Positions 42,502 to 51,317 of a stretch of 64,000 bases of DNA are shown here, one piece after another. How positions within the stretch are numbered: position 1 is the stretch's first letter; every line of letters starts with the position of its first letter. Both the position numbers and the translations under genes were made by a program. The notes beneath the pieces were generated by a model. The model had not been told where the DNA came from and did no database searches. It worked only from the letters and a program-made list of their open reading frames with translations. Source of the stretch: Candidatus Gastranaerophilales bacterium (GTDB taxonomy: Bacteria; Cyanobacteriota; Vampirovibrionia; Gastranaerophilales; Gastranaerophilaceae); contig CALUTO010000004.1 in the NCBI GenBank assembly GCA_944323735.1, forward strand, positions 1 through 64,000, given 5' to 3'.

Positions 42502-45500
42502 CTACTGAGTCTGAAGTTCTGGCACCTGTCCGGACTGTTCCTGTTTCACAGCTTCCTCTTTTTGTTTTGCATCTTTATACATCTGAAAAATAGAATTGAG
42601 CTGCTGTATAGTCTCATTCTGCTGAATTTTTTGAACAGTTTCAGACTGCTGTATTTGATTTTTGATATCTTCTTTAACAGCTTCTTTTGTTATAACAGGT
42701 TTTTCTTCTCCGGCAGTTTGAGCAGGCTTGAGTGCCTCAAGCAAGGAAGTCTTTCCTGACTGCATATCGTCAGCGGAGTTCAGCCACTGAAAAGATTTCA
42801 CTGCAGCAGGCGGATTCATAAGATTTCCGTTCAAAACAACTTTAAATGACTTTGTACCCTCTTTTGCAGGGGTCAAATCCGGTATTTTCTCCAGTAAAGC
42901 AGCACTGGACTGTATATTATAGTTATTCATGGCACCCGAAATAGCATTACCGAGTTTCGGAATAAGAGAAACAATATTTTCAACAGATAACTCTGCCACA
43001 GGCCCGAGTGCAGCTACAACATCAGGCGACAGTGTACCCAGTATCTCAAACTTTGCATCACTGTTTATAAGATTCATTGTACCTGAAATATTCAAAGCCA
43101 TTTCCTGACCTGAAGACTTGATATAAGAAATATTTGCATTTCCTCCGCTAAAGGTCATATCACCGTTTAAATAAGAAAATTTACCTGTATTGTACGGGCC
43201 GAGTGCTGCTACAAGAGACCCGAGCTGGGTATTTACAAAACTCTGCGACAGAAGATTGTCTGCTCTTAAAAATGTTTCTATTCTTCCCAGACTGCCCATC
43301 TGCCCGTCAGTTATTTTAAAGTCAGCCCTGCCTTTCAGAGTTTTCATCTGCTCATTATATTCAGCACCCTTTAGAGAAACATCTGCATTTAAATCCAGTG
43401 TCCCCATTAGCTGTCCCTTTATGTTCATAAAAGCACTAACAGCAGAATCAGCATCAATACCTTTTCCTTTTACTTTTGCTTTAGCAAGGAGAGTAACTAT
43501 ATCATAGCTGACATCACCTTCAAGTGTACCGTTGTATGCACCGGCCTTAAGTCCGTTCAGGTAGAGTACATCATTTTCCATTGTAAATTTTGAAGAAATA
43601 GAGTTTGCCGCAATAGTACCCATTGTAAATTTGTCAATTGTCCCCTCGCCGCTCAATATTTTTACAGGATACACAGGACGTTTCACCGCAGCGGCGGATG
43701 TTGGTCCCGATTGAGGAAATCTTTCTGCGATTTTAAAGATTTTATCTGCATCAACGTGCGGAGACGTGACAGAAATTTTATTTATCACAAATATGTTTCC
43801 AAAATTCAAAGGCGCATCAGCAGAAATATTAAAAACAGAACCGTTAAGGCTCAACTCCTGAATATCTGCATTCAATTTTCCCTGATTAAAATTCAAATCA
43901 ACTGACTGTACTTTTGTAAGCAAATCAGGGAGCCCGATTGCGGAAATTTTGGCAAAACCGTCAATTTTTGGTGCACATACACAGCCCCCTATATTAAGAT
44001 GACCTCTTGTTTTAAAAGAAGCGGTAGGCATTGATGGAAGCGACATCAATAGCGGATCCGCAATATTTACGGACAATTTAAGTTCGGGTGTTTTGGAAAG
44101 TCCGGAAACTATTCCGTCAATACCGGCCAGTTTTAAAGCCCCGTGCAGATTCTTTTTTACATCTTTTGTGAATGATGAAGCAAGAGCATAAAGCCCTATA
44201 TCAGATATATTAATCACATCATTTGCATAAATCAATGATGCTGAAACCATTGACGGCTTATCAAGGAGTTTTTGAACGGTAACAGGCGCAAAATAATTAG
44301 CAGCATCGGATTTTACCTGTGCATCTATTGATATAGCCTTTAAGTCTCCAGTTACTGCAGCTATGAGAGGCAGTTTGCCTTTTGCTGAAACAAAATTTTT
44401 CATTTCCGCAGGCAGCATGTTTTTTAAATCAGAAGCATTCAGAGTTCCGTCTATGATTATATTAATCAATGCTTTTTCCATATAATTTTTAACATCACCG
44501 GAAATATTTACCGAAGAACCGTCCAAAAGAATATCAAAAGGTCTGATATTTATGTCATTCGGGTCTATTTCTATATTGATTTCTGGAACATTCATTCGCA
44601 TCTGCGGATTGAGCATCGTTGCTTTTGTTCCGGTCAGCGTTACCAGCCCGCTAAAGCTGTCTGATTTTGCTTTTATATCAATATTTGTGTTCTGGTTGCT
44701 TAAAATTATTCCGTTAATTTTGTCTTTTAGTTTTAAATTGTCAAGATTAAGAGCTATTACCGGCTGTATATCCTCAAGTTTACCTTTTATTTCTGCATTT
44801 AATCTTACAGTTCCGCTCTGTAAATCATAAATTTTTTTAATATCAACAGGAGCAAAAACCGTATAAAGACTGTTAAGAGGAATTACTTCTGAATTCAGTG
44901 TTATATCTGCAACAGATTTAGAGTTGACAGTACCCGTTGCATTAAGCAGCGCACCGTTAATTTTCGCAGCAGCTTTTTTGATATTTACATTGTTGTCAGA
45001 AAAGTCTATATCAGCAATTATGTCCTTAATATTCACATTCAATCCGCTATAGGAAAGTGAACCCGACGGAATTTTAAAATAACCGTTTGACTCAAAATTT
45101 TTCAAGTCTGTTTTCAAACTAAAATCTGACTGTATATATCCCTGAGCATTCATTTTTGATAAATCACTCGGAATATTAAAAGACTCAAAAATTGCATTTA
45201 CAAATTTCAAAATATTTGAAAAACTGAGCTTTTCTGTTTTTACGTTTAAATCTACTGCGGTTTTTCTGCCATGAGTAATATTAGCTTTTATATCCGCTTT
45301 TTCATCAGTACTGATGTTGATATCAGATTCTGCAAGTATTTTATTGCCGTCAAAATTCAAATGAAGATAGCTTTGCGGAAGTTTTTCTTTTCCAATATTT
45401 ACACTAAAATCATCAATATTTGCAAAACCGTTCAAACTTAAGGTTTTATCAAGCGCACGCTTGATTTTTAAATCCGCATTCAGATTACCTTTTATATCAT

Positions 45501-46233
45501 ACTTTATAAGTTCATTTACAATATCATACTTTACAGGCTCACTTTTTTGGGCAGACTGTGACTGCCGGATTTCAGGCATTATACTGTCGATTTTAACATT
45601 ATAATTTATATTATCTTTGTCGTTAAAAAGTACTCTCCCGTCAGTCTTTACACGAAAATGTCTGTTTAATACGGTTTTGTCAATAACACACTGCGAGCCG
45701 GAAACTTTTATACTGTTACCCGATTTAGTATCTTTAAGAAGTACATTATAGCCGTCAACGACGATTTTTGGCATTTTTTCGGATATTTTTACAGGCATTG
45801 AAGCCGCTTTTTCATCTGTTTCAGAAGCCGGTATTTCTTTTTCCAGATATTTTATTATATCAAATTCGCCCTCTGTCATACCAATCTCAACTGACGGATT
45901 TTTTAGTGCTACAGCATCCAGTTCGAGTGTTTTAAAGAGAAGCGGCACCAATTTTATTCTGATGAGTACTCCGTCTGCTGACGCAATTTTTTCACCGTCA
46001 GGATAAGCAGCATTTAATCCTGATATTTTTACGCCGGCAGCAAGATTGGGGGTTGTCACAATTTTTATATTTTCTGCATCTATGTTTATTTTTGCTGCAT
46101 CAAAAACAATTTTTTGAATATCCTTTTTGTAATTGTTCAAATTAACAGCATTCGGAAGAACAAAAAGAAATGCAGTATATAAAGCTGCAATTACAAAAAC
46201 AACGGAAATACCCGCAATTATATATTTTTTCAT
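42502..46233 (-). CDS. AsmA-family giant periplasmic protein
   Basis: A 1243-residue protein with an N-terminal membrane helix (residues 4-28) and a very long beta-rich periplasmic body with AsmA-like features: the N-terminal NNYKKDIQKIVFDAAKI motif, repeated short VDLN/GxLN strands, and the C-terminal segment near 940-1100 (GTLEGDVSYDI, FKITDGQMGSLGRIETFL, LGPYNTGKFSYLNGDMTF) typical of the AsmA_2/DUF3971 type. Such proteins are thought to bridge the envelope and move phospholipids. The C-terminus is a Gln-rich coiled tail. GGAG lies 7 bases before the ATG. Confidence 0.88.
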   Translation of the reverse strand: MKKYIIAGISVVFVIAALYTAFLFVLPNAVNLNNYKKDIQKIVFDAAKINIDAENIKIVTTPNLAAGVKISGLNAAYPDGEKIASADGVLIRIKLVPLLFKTLELDAVALKNPSVEIGMTEGEFDIIKYLEKEIPASETDEKAASMPVKISEKMPKIVVDGYNVLLKDTKSGNSIKVSGSQCVIDKTVLNRHFRVKTDGRVLFNDKDNINYNVKIDSIMPEIRQSQSAQKSEPVKYDIVNELIKYDIKGNLNADLKIKRALDKTLSLNGFANIDDFSVNIGKEKLPQSYLHLNFDGNKILAESDINISTDEKADIKANITHGRKTAVDLNVKTEKLSFSNILKFVNAIFESFNIPSDLSKMNAQGYIQSDFSLKTDLKNFESNGYFKIPSGSLSYSGLNVNIKDIIADIDFSDNNVNIKKAAAKINGALLNATGTVNSKSVADITLNSEVIPLNSLYTVFAPVDIKKIYDLQSGTVRLNAEIKGKLEDIQPVIALNLDNLKLKDKINGIILSNQNTNIDIKAKSDSFSGLVTLTGTKATMLNPQMRMNVPEINIEIDPNDINIRPFDILLDGSSVNISGDVKNYMEKALINIIIDGTLNASDLKNMLPAEMKNFVSAKGKLPLIAAVTGDLKAISIDAQVKSDAANYFAPVTVQKLLDKPSMVSASLIYANDVINISDIGLYALASSFTKDVKKNLHGALKLAGIDGIVSGLSKTPELKLSVNIADPLLMSLPSMPTASFKTRGHLNIGGCVCAPKIDGFAKISAIGLPDLLTKVQSVDLNFNQGKLNADIQELSLNGSVFNISADAPLNFGNIFVINKISVTSPHVDADKIFKIAERFPQSGPTSAAAVKRPVYPVKILSGEGTIDKFTMGTIAANSISSKFTMENDVLYLNGLKAGAYNGTLEGDVSYDIVTLLAKAKVKGKGIDADSAVSAFMNIKGQLMGTLDLNADVSLKGAEYNEQMKTLKGRADFKITDGQMGSLGRIETFLRADNLLSQSFVNTQLGSLVAALGPYNTGKFSYLNGDMTFSGGNANISYIKSSGQEMALNISGTMNLINSDAKFEILGTLSPDVVAALGPVAELSVENIVSLIPKLGNAISGAMNNYNIQSSAALLEKIPDLTPAKEGTKSFKVVLNGNLMNPPAAVKSFQWLNSADDMQSGKTSLLEALKPAQTAGEEKPVITKEAVKEDIKNQIQQSETVQKIQQNETIQQLNSIFQMYKDAKQKEEAVKQEQSGQVPELQTQ

Positions 46234-46256
46234 AACCTTCTCCGTATAATTAAGCC

Positions 46257-46273
46257 AGTATAATAATTATACT
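46257..46273. promoter_or_regulatory. Palindrome upstream of the asmA-like gene
   Basis: AGTATAA and TTATACT flank a TAA centre, a perfect 7-bp inverted repeat 24-40 bases before the start codon. It contains possible -10 boxes in both directions, so it could be an operator overlapping the promoter. Confidence 0.4.
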
Positions 46274-46379
46274 TTAGCATTACATTTGAAAAAATCAATA
46301 CTGTAAATTTATACAACAAAATACCCGGAATAAAGCAGATGCAGAAAAGAAGGAATGCAATAAAAAAAGACGGGACTGT

Positions 46380-46407
46380 TTGACAAAATGGCTCAAATCA
46401 TTATCAT
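46380..46407 (+). promoter_or_regulatory. Leaderless promoter of the exported protein gene at 46414
   Basis: Consensus TTGACA (46380-46385), 16-base spacer, TATCAT (46402-46407), then six bases to the ATG. No ribosome site is present. Confidence 0.7.
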
Positions 46408-46413
46408 GAAATC

Positions 46414-46977
46414 ATGATTAGATTTCTTTTTATATTATTACTATTTTTGTTTGCACCAAATTTTGCGTCTGCAGATGATGCAGATTTCTGGGATGAGCCG
46501 GTAAAAATTGATAATGCTGCAAAAACACAGGAAAAAGCCGTTACAGATCAGGAATTTAATAAAGTTTTGAATTTTTTCAAGAAAAAACAAACAAAAAAAG
46601 AAGAAAAGAAAAAGAAAAAAATGGGCGCACCTGCAAATCCTGATATAGAGAACCAGCCGGATATGAAAATTTTAAACAATCTGTATGACAGCTATCCGAC
46701 CCTGATGATTCCGGTTACACTCATTACACGGGACGGACAAATGATTGAACCCGGCTACTACCGTATTATGTCGGTTAAAAAACCCGAACAGTGCTATATA
46801 AACTTTTATCAGGGAAATTCACTGATTGCAAAAGTAAAAGCAAATGAGACAGAAAACGATTACGCACAAAAAACCCTGAATTACGTCAAATTATTAACTA
46901 AAGACAACGAAAAACAGGCAAAAATCATTTATGGGGATCTTGACTGCAATCTCGAAACAACAGTAAATATAAAATAA
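46414..46977 (+). CDS. Exported hypothetical protein with a lysine-rich linker
   Basis: A 187-residue protein with a signal peptide (hydrophobic 2-14, cleavage at ASA-DD). The mature part has an acidic start, a run of Lys/Glu (about 52-70) and a compact C-terminal domain with two Cys that could form a disulfide. I recognise no family. It is predicted periplasmic, transcribed without a leader from a strong promoter, and convergent with the thioesterase gene. Confidence 0.7.
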   Translation: MIRFLFILLLFLFAPNFASADDADFWDEPVKIDNAAKTQEKAVTDQEFNKVLNFFKKKQTKKEEKKKKKMGAPANPDIENQPDMKILNNLYDSYPTLMIPVTLITRDGQMIEPGYYRIMSVKKPEQCYINFYQGNSLIAKVKANETENDYAQKTLNYVKLLTKDNEKQAKIIYGDLDCNLETTVNIK

Positions 46978-46980
46978 TGT

Positions 46981-47400
46981 TTAAACAGCACTAAGAACTT
47001 TATCAAAAGCCTTTGTAAAAATTTCCGGAAGCCTGCGAAACATCTTGTTTTTTTCTGTATCAACCGCAACACAGGTAACTGTCCCGACAATATTTACCAC
47101 ACCCGTGTCTTTGTTTTTTAATGTCTGCTTAAAAACTATAGCACTCGGACGCATTTCTTCAATTTCCGTTTCTAAAATTAGCCTGTCATCCAGTTTTGCA
47201 GACTGCTTGTATTTAATATTAAGCTCAACGAGAGGAAGAAGAATCCCGTTTTCCATAAGTTTTTTTAAATCAATGCCGAGAACTCTGTCTGTATATTCAA
47301 CTCTTGCAGCCTCAAGCCATCTTAAGTATGCACCGTGCCATACAACCCCGTATGAATCCGTGTCTGCATAGTATACTCTGATTTCATTTGTGTACTTCAT
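46981..47400 (-). CDS. YbgC/FadM-type acyl-CoA thioesterase
   Basis: A 139-residue hotdog-fold thioesterase. The YYADTDSYGVVWHGAYLRWLEAARVEY segment carries the catalytic Asp and GVV(W/Y)H motif of the 4-hydroxybenzoyl-CoA/YbgC group. The start at 47400 is supported by AGGTGG upstream and by the typical N-terminus; the frame extends 11 codons further. YbgC usually accompanies Tol-Pal genes, but none adjoin it here. The physiological acyl-CoA is unknown. Confidence 0.88.
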   Translation of the reverse strand: MKYTNEIRVYYADTDSYGVVWHGAYLRWLEAARVEYTDRVLGIDLKKLMENGILLPLVELNIKYKQSAKLDDRLILETEIEEMRPSAIVFKQTLKNKDTGVVNIVGTVTCVAVDTEKNKMFRRLPEIFTKAFDKVLSAV

Positions 47401-47705
47401 ATTCCACCTGCCGGTCAATTTAGTCTGCTTCACTTACTAAGTTTATATTTAATTATAATATAAATAAATAAAAAATTTTGTAATATTCAGAAGTTATATG
47501 GAATTTTTCACCGGATATTAAAAAAAACAGTCATAATGTCACTTTGCGTCTGTTCAAAATCCTGAATTTTACAGCACTGAAACAATCTCTTGCCGGTGAT
47601 TTCCGGTATTTATATTAAAATCCCAATACATATATCCTCTAATTTTTACAATTTGCACAAGAGTTTGTTCGTGCTAAAATATAGTAGCAAAGAGACAATT
47701 ATGGG
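47401..47705. other. Intergenic region before gyrA
   Basis: About 305 AT-rich bases separate the divergent thioesterase and gyrA genes. Apart from the gyrA promoter at 47653-47680 I see no gene, strong hairpin or repeat in it. Confidence 0.6.
47653..47680 (+). promoter_or_regulatory. Promoter of gyrA
   Basis: TTGCAC (47653-47658), 16-base spacer, TAAAAT (47675-47680). The transcript would start near 47687, about 19 bases before the GTG. Confidence 0.55.
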
Positions 47706-50282
47706 GTGGCAGATTTGAGTCAACAGAATTTATTTGAAGATGGAAAGATAGTACCGGTAAATATTAGAGATGAAATGAAACGCTCTTATATTGATTATGC
47801 AATGTCCGTAATCGTTGGACGTGCACTTCCCGATGTAAGAGACGGTCTGAAGCCGGTGCACAGACGTATATTATTTGCAATGAACGAACTGGGCATGACC
47901 CCTGATAAACCGTTCAAAAAAAGTGCGAGAATCGTCGGTGAAGTTCTCGGTAAATATCACCCGCACGGCGATTCGGCAGTATATGAATCACTGGTACGTA
48001 TGGCACAGCCTTTTGCGACAAGGTATCTGACCATTGACGGTCATGGAAACTTCGGTTCGGTAGACGGCGACTCTGCAGCTGCAATGAGGTATACAGAAGC
48101 AAGAATGCACAAAATAACGACCTCTATGCTTGCGGATATTGACTGTGAAACAGTTGATTTTACCCCGAACTTTGACGGTTCGCTTGAAGAACCTTCTGTT
48201 TTGCCGGTCAGACTGCCCATGCTGCTATTAAACGGTGTTTCTGGTATTGCTGTCGGCATGGCAACAAACATCCCTCCGCACAACTTAAGAGAAATTGTGG
48301 ATGGAACAATTGCACTAATTGATAATCCTGATATAACAGTCGAAGGATTGATGCAATATATTAAAGGGCCCGATTTCCCTACAGCAGCAACAATAGTCGG
48401 GCTTCAGGATATTAAACAGGCATACACAACAGGAAGAGGCTCCATAAAGATGCAGGCTGTTGCTGCCTTTGAAGAAATCCCCGGCGGAAACGGCAGACAG
48501 GCGAGAACAGCGATTATCGTTACCGAAATACCCTATCAGGTTAACAAAGCACAGCTTATTGAAAAAATTGCAGAGCTTGTCAGAGACAAAAAAATCGACG
48601 GCATTTCCGATTTGAGAGATGAATCTGACAGAGACGGCATGCGTATTGTAATAGAGCTGAAGCGGGATGCAAAACCGGAAGTCGTAAAAAACAATCTTTT
48701 CAAATTCACCCAGCTGAGAACAACATTCGGAGTGAACATGCTGGCTCTTGTCGGGAAACAGCCAAGATTAATGAACCTTTACGAAGTTCTAAACGAATTT
48801 GTTGAACACAGAGTTGAGATAGTCACAAGAAGAACAATTTTTTTCCTGAAAAAAGCAAAAATCAGAGCACATATTCTGGCAGGTTTGCTCATTGCACTCG
48901 GACATCTTGATGAAGTCATTGAACTCATTAAAAAATCAAAAACTACCGATGAGGCTCGTGTGGGCTTGATGTCCAGATTCGGACTGGACGCTGACCAGGC
49001 TAATGCAATCCTCGAAATGCAATTGAGAAGATTAACCGGATTAGAACAGGATAAAATTAAAGCAGAGTACGAAGAATTACAGAAGAAAATTGCAGAGTAT
49101 GAAGCTATTCTTGCTGACAGACAAAAAGTTCTCAATCTGATTAAAGATGAACTGCGTGAGGACAAAGAAAAATACGGTGATGACAGAAGAACACAAATCG
49201 TGCCCGAAGCTGATGAAATGACAATTGAAGATTTAACTCCGAATGTTCCGATGGCTGTATTCATTACACGTCAGGGCTACCTGAAACGTATTTCTTTAGA
49301 CACATTTGAACGACAGAACCGTGCAACAAGAGGTAAAGGCGGTATAAAAACAAAAGAAGACGATGACGTGGATCAATTCTTTACGGCAATGATGCATGAT
49401 AAAGTGCTCTTCTTCAGCTCAAAAGGTACTGTTTACAGTCTGAATGTCTATGACTTTCCGGAAGGGCAAAGACAGGCAAAAGGTCTGCCTATCATTAATG
49501 TACTCCCGATTGAGCAGGATGAACAAATTACGGCAGTCGTTCCCGTCAGTGACTTCAAGTCAGCAACAAACCTCATTATGCTTACGCAGAAAGGCTATAT
49601 CAAACGCATCAGCCTCGACAATTTCGAAAATATCAGAAGAAGCGGCATAATTGCAATAGGACTGGAGGAAGGCGACAGACTCTGCTGGGTAAAACAGGCT
49701 GCTGACAATGATGAAGTCATTATAGGAACAAGCTGCGGTATGGCAATAAGATTCCCGATAAATGACCTCAGACCGCTCGGAAGAAGTGCAAGAGGAGTAA
49801 ATTCAATGAAGCTCAGAGCACAGGACAGCATAATCGGCTGCGATATCGTTCCGAGAAACTATGATGCAGATTTGCTTGTTGTAACATCTGACGGGTTCGG
49901 AAAACGCTCTAAACTTTCTGAATTCAGACCCCAGAACAGAGGCGGCATCGGACTGATAGCAACAAAATTCAAAACATCAACATCGAGACTTGTCGCACTT
50001 ACAATTGTTGAAGAAAGCGACGAAATCATGGTTGTTACCGCCAACGGAGTTGTCTCCAGAATCAAAGCCGACTGCATCTCACGTCAGGGCAGACCTGCAA
50101 CAGGTGTAAAAATCCAGAATTTATCCGAAGGTGATACAGTATGCACGGTTAACAAAATTGTAAACCCTGATGAAGATGACGATAGTGCTCAGTGCCCGTC
50201 TGAGGAACTGAATACTGATATTCAACAGCAGAGCATACTTGACGTAAACAACAATATAGAAGAAAATAATGATAGCAACTAA
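47706..50282 (+). CDS. gyrA: DNA gyrase subunit A
   Basis: An 858-residue type II topoisomerase subunit that cleaves and reseals DNA with GyrB to introduce negative supercoils. The [15 protein letters not shown] quinolone region, the catalytic Tyr in RYTEARM (near residue 125), the coiled-coil tower and the six-bladed C-terminal pinwheel are present. The GyrA box appears as [10 protein letters not shown], carrying the basic Gly motif with two extra residues, and an acidic tail closes the protein. The start is a GTG at 47706; a TTG at 47715 with GGGGTGG before it is an alternative. gyrB is not in the window. Confidence 0.96.
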   Translation: MADLSQQNLFEDGKIVPVNIRDEMKRSYIDYAMSVIVGRALPDVRDGLKPVHRRILFAMNELGMTPDKPFKKSARIVGEVLGKYHPHGDSAVYESLVRMAQPFATRYLTIDGHGNFGSVDGDSAAAMRYTEARMHKITTSMLADIDCETVDFTPNFDGSLEEPSVLPVRLPMLLLNGVSGIAVGMATNIPPHNLREIVDGTIALIDNPDITVEGLMQYIKGPDFPTAATIVGLQDIKQAYTTGRGSIKMQAVAAFEEIPGGNGRQARTAIIVTEIPYQVNKAQLIEKIAELVRDKKIDGISDLRDESDRDGMRIVIELKRDAKPEVVKNNLFKFTQLRTTFGVNMLALVGKQPRLMNLYEVLNEFVEHRVEIVTRRTIFFLKKAKIRAHILAGLLIALGHLDEVIELIKKSKTTDEARVGLMSRFGLDADQANAILEMQLRRLTGLEQDKIKAEYEELQKKIAEYEAILADRQKVLNLIKDELREDKEKYGDDRRTQIVPEADEMTIEDLTPNVPMAVFITRQGYLKRISLDTFERQNRATRGKGGIKTKEDDDVDQFFTAMMHDKVLFFSSKGTVYSLNVYDFPEGQRQAKGLPIINVLPIEQDEQITAVVPVSDFKSATNLIMLTQKGYIKRISLDNFENIRRSGIIAIGLEEGDRLCWVKQAADNDEVIIGTSCGMAIRFPINDLRPLGRSARGVNSMKLRAQDSIIGCDIVPRNYDADLLVVTSDGFGKRSKLSEFRPQNRGGIGLIATKFKTSTSRLVALTIVEESDEIMVVTANGVVSRIKADCISRQGRPATGVKIQNLSEGDTVCTVNKIVNPDEDDDSAQCPSEELNTDIQQQSILDVNNNIEENNDSN

Positions 50283-50305
50283 GGAAAATATAAGAAAGGT
50301 TTATT

Positions 50306-51067
50306 ATGAAAAGAATTAAATTATTTGAAAAACATCTTGCAGAAAAAAGAGCGGTAAAAATCATTGCAGGCATAGACAATTTTGATATCGACAGAGTTAA
50401 AAGCGTGGTTATCGCTGCTGAAAAGGCCGGAGCAAGTGCTGTGGACGTTGCTGCAGATAAAACTATCATAGAAATGGCTAAAGAAAACACTACTCTGCCG
50501 GTTTTTGTTTCATCAATAGTACCTGAAGATTTGGCTGCTGCAGTTAAAGCCGGTGCCGACGCAATTGAAGTCGGAAACTTTGATGCTCTCTACAAAAAAG
50601 GTATGAGAATGTCAGCAATGGAAATATTGGATATTGTAAAAGAGACCCTTGAATTAATCGGAAATGCAAACATATTCAAATGTGTAACAGTTCCCGGACA
50701 TATTGATGTAACAGAGCAGATTGAACTCGCAAAAGCACTTGAAGAAATCGGAATTGACCTTATCCAGACAGAAGGTGCTGCCATTGCAAATGCCAGCAGT
50801 GCCGGCGCAAGAGGTCTGCTTGAAACAGCACAGGTTTCAATAGCAAACACAATTGAACTCGTCAGAAATGTTGATATTCCGGTAATGACAGCTTCAGGAA
50901 TAACCACAACAACTGCAGCAATGGCATTTGCCGCCGGTGCCAGTGCAATCGGCGTTGGCTCCTGCATCAACAAACTCAATTCTGAAATAGAAATGATTGC
51001 AATGGCAAGAGCAATTGTAGAATGTGCACCAAAAACAGCTTCAGAAAAAGTTGAAATCAATGCATAA
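50306..51067 (+). CDS. ycf23: Ycf23 (DUF561) family TIM-barrel protein
   Basis: A 253-residue protein of the Ycf23/DUF561 family, known from cyanobacteria and plastids and of unknown function. The MKRIKLFEKHLAEKRAVKIIAGIDNFD opening (shown here over two motifs: KRAVKIIAGIDNFD and AGASAVDVAADK), FVSSIVPEDLAAAVKAGADA, QTEGAAIA and the PVMTASGITTTTAAMAFAAGASAIGVGS end suggest a phosphate-binding (beta/alpha)8 barrel. AAGAAAGG precedes the ATG, 23 bases after gyrA, so it may be co-transcribed. It is the best lineage marker in the window. Confidence 0.9.
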   Translation: MKRIKLFEKHLAEKRAVKIIAGIDNFDIDRVKSVVIAAEKAGASAVDVAADKTIIEMAKENTTLPVFVSSIVPEDLAAAVKAGADAIEVGNFDALYKKGMRMSAMEILDIVKETLELIGNANIFKCVTVPGHIDVTEQIELAKALEEIGIDLIQTEGAAIANASSAGARGLLETAQVSIANTIELVRNVDIPVMTASGITTTTAAMAFAAGASAIGVGSCINKLNSEIEMIAMARAIVECAPKTASEKVEINA

Positions 51068-51104
51068 AAACATACATCATAATTATAAATAAAAATAAGA
51101 ACTT

Positions 51105-51129
51105 AAAAACGCCCGCATCGGGCGTTTTT
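51105..51129 (+). terminator. Intrinsic terminator of gyrA-ycf23
   Basis: AAAAACGCCC and GGGCGTTTTT flank a 5-base loop, giving a strong terminator on the plus strand and also symmetric on the other. Confidence 0.92.
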
Positions 51130-51150
51130 ATTTATTTACTGTGTACACAC

Positions 51151-51176
51151 AAAAAAAAAGACCGAAAAAACGGTCT
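51151..51176 (-). terminator. Minus-strand terminator with no matching gene
   Basis: On the minus strand AGACCG, a TTTTTT loop and CGGTCT (51176-51159) are followed by a T-run (51158-51151). On the plus strand there is no U-tract after the stem. No minus-strand gene lies just upstream; the nearest is dprA, beyond the oppositely oriented glycosyltransferase gene. It may end an antisense or small RNA from about 51180-51320. Confidence 0.6.
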
Positions 51177-51317
51177 AAATAAATAGTTTACGAGTGAGAG
51201 TGGAATATGCACAGTCTTATATTATTAAAATGTATAAATTTCTTGAACTCTCCACTTGTCTAAAAGTTTTTATCAAATAGGATATAAATAGAGGATGAAA
51301 TTGAGGAGACAGAGGAT

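Noticed and set aside
47706-50282. gyrA gene actually being parC
   Set aside because: The C-terminal region has a full pinwheel and a GyrA-box-like [10 protein letters not shown], which parC normally lacks.
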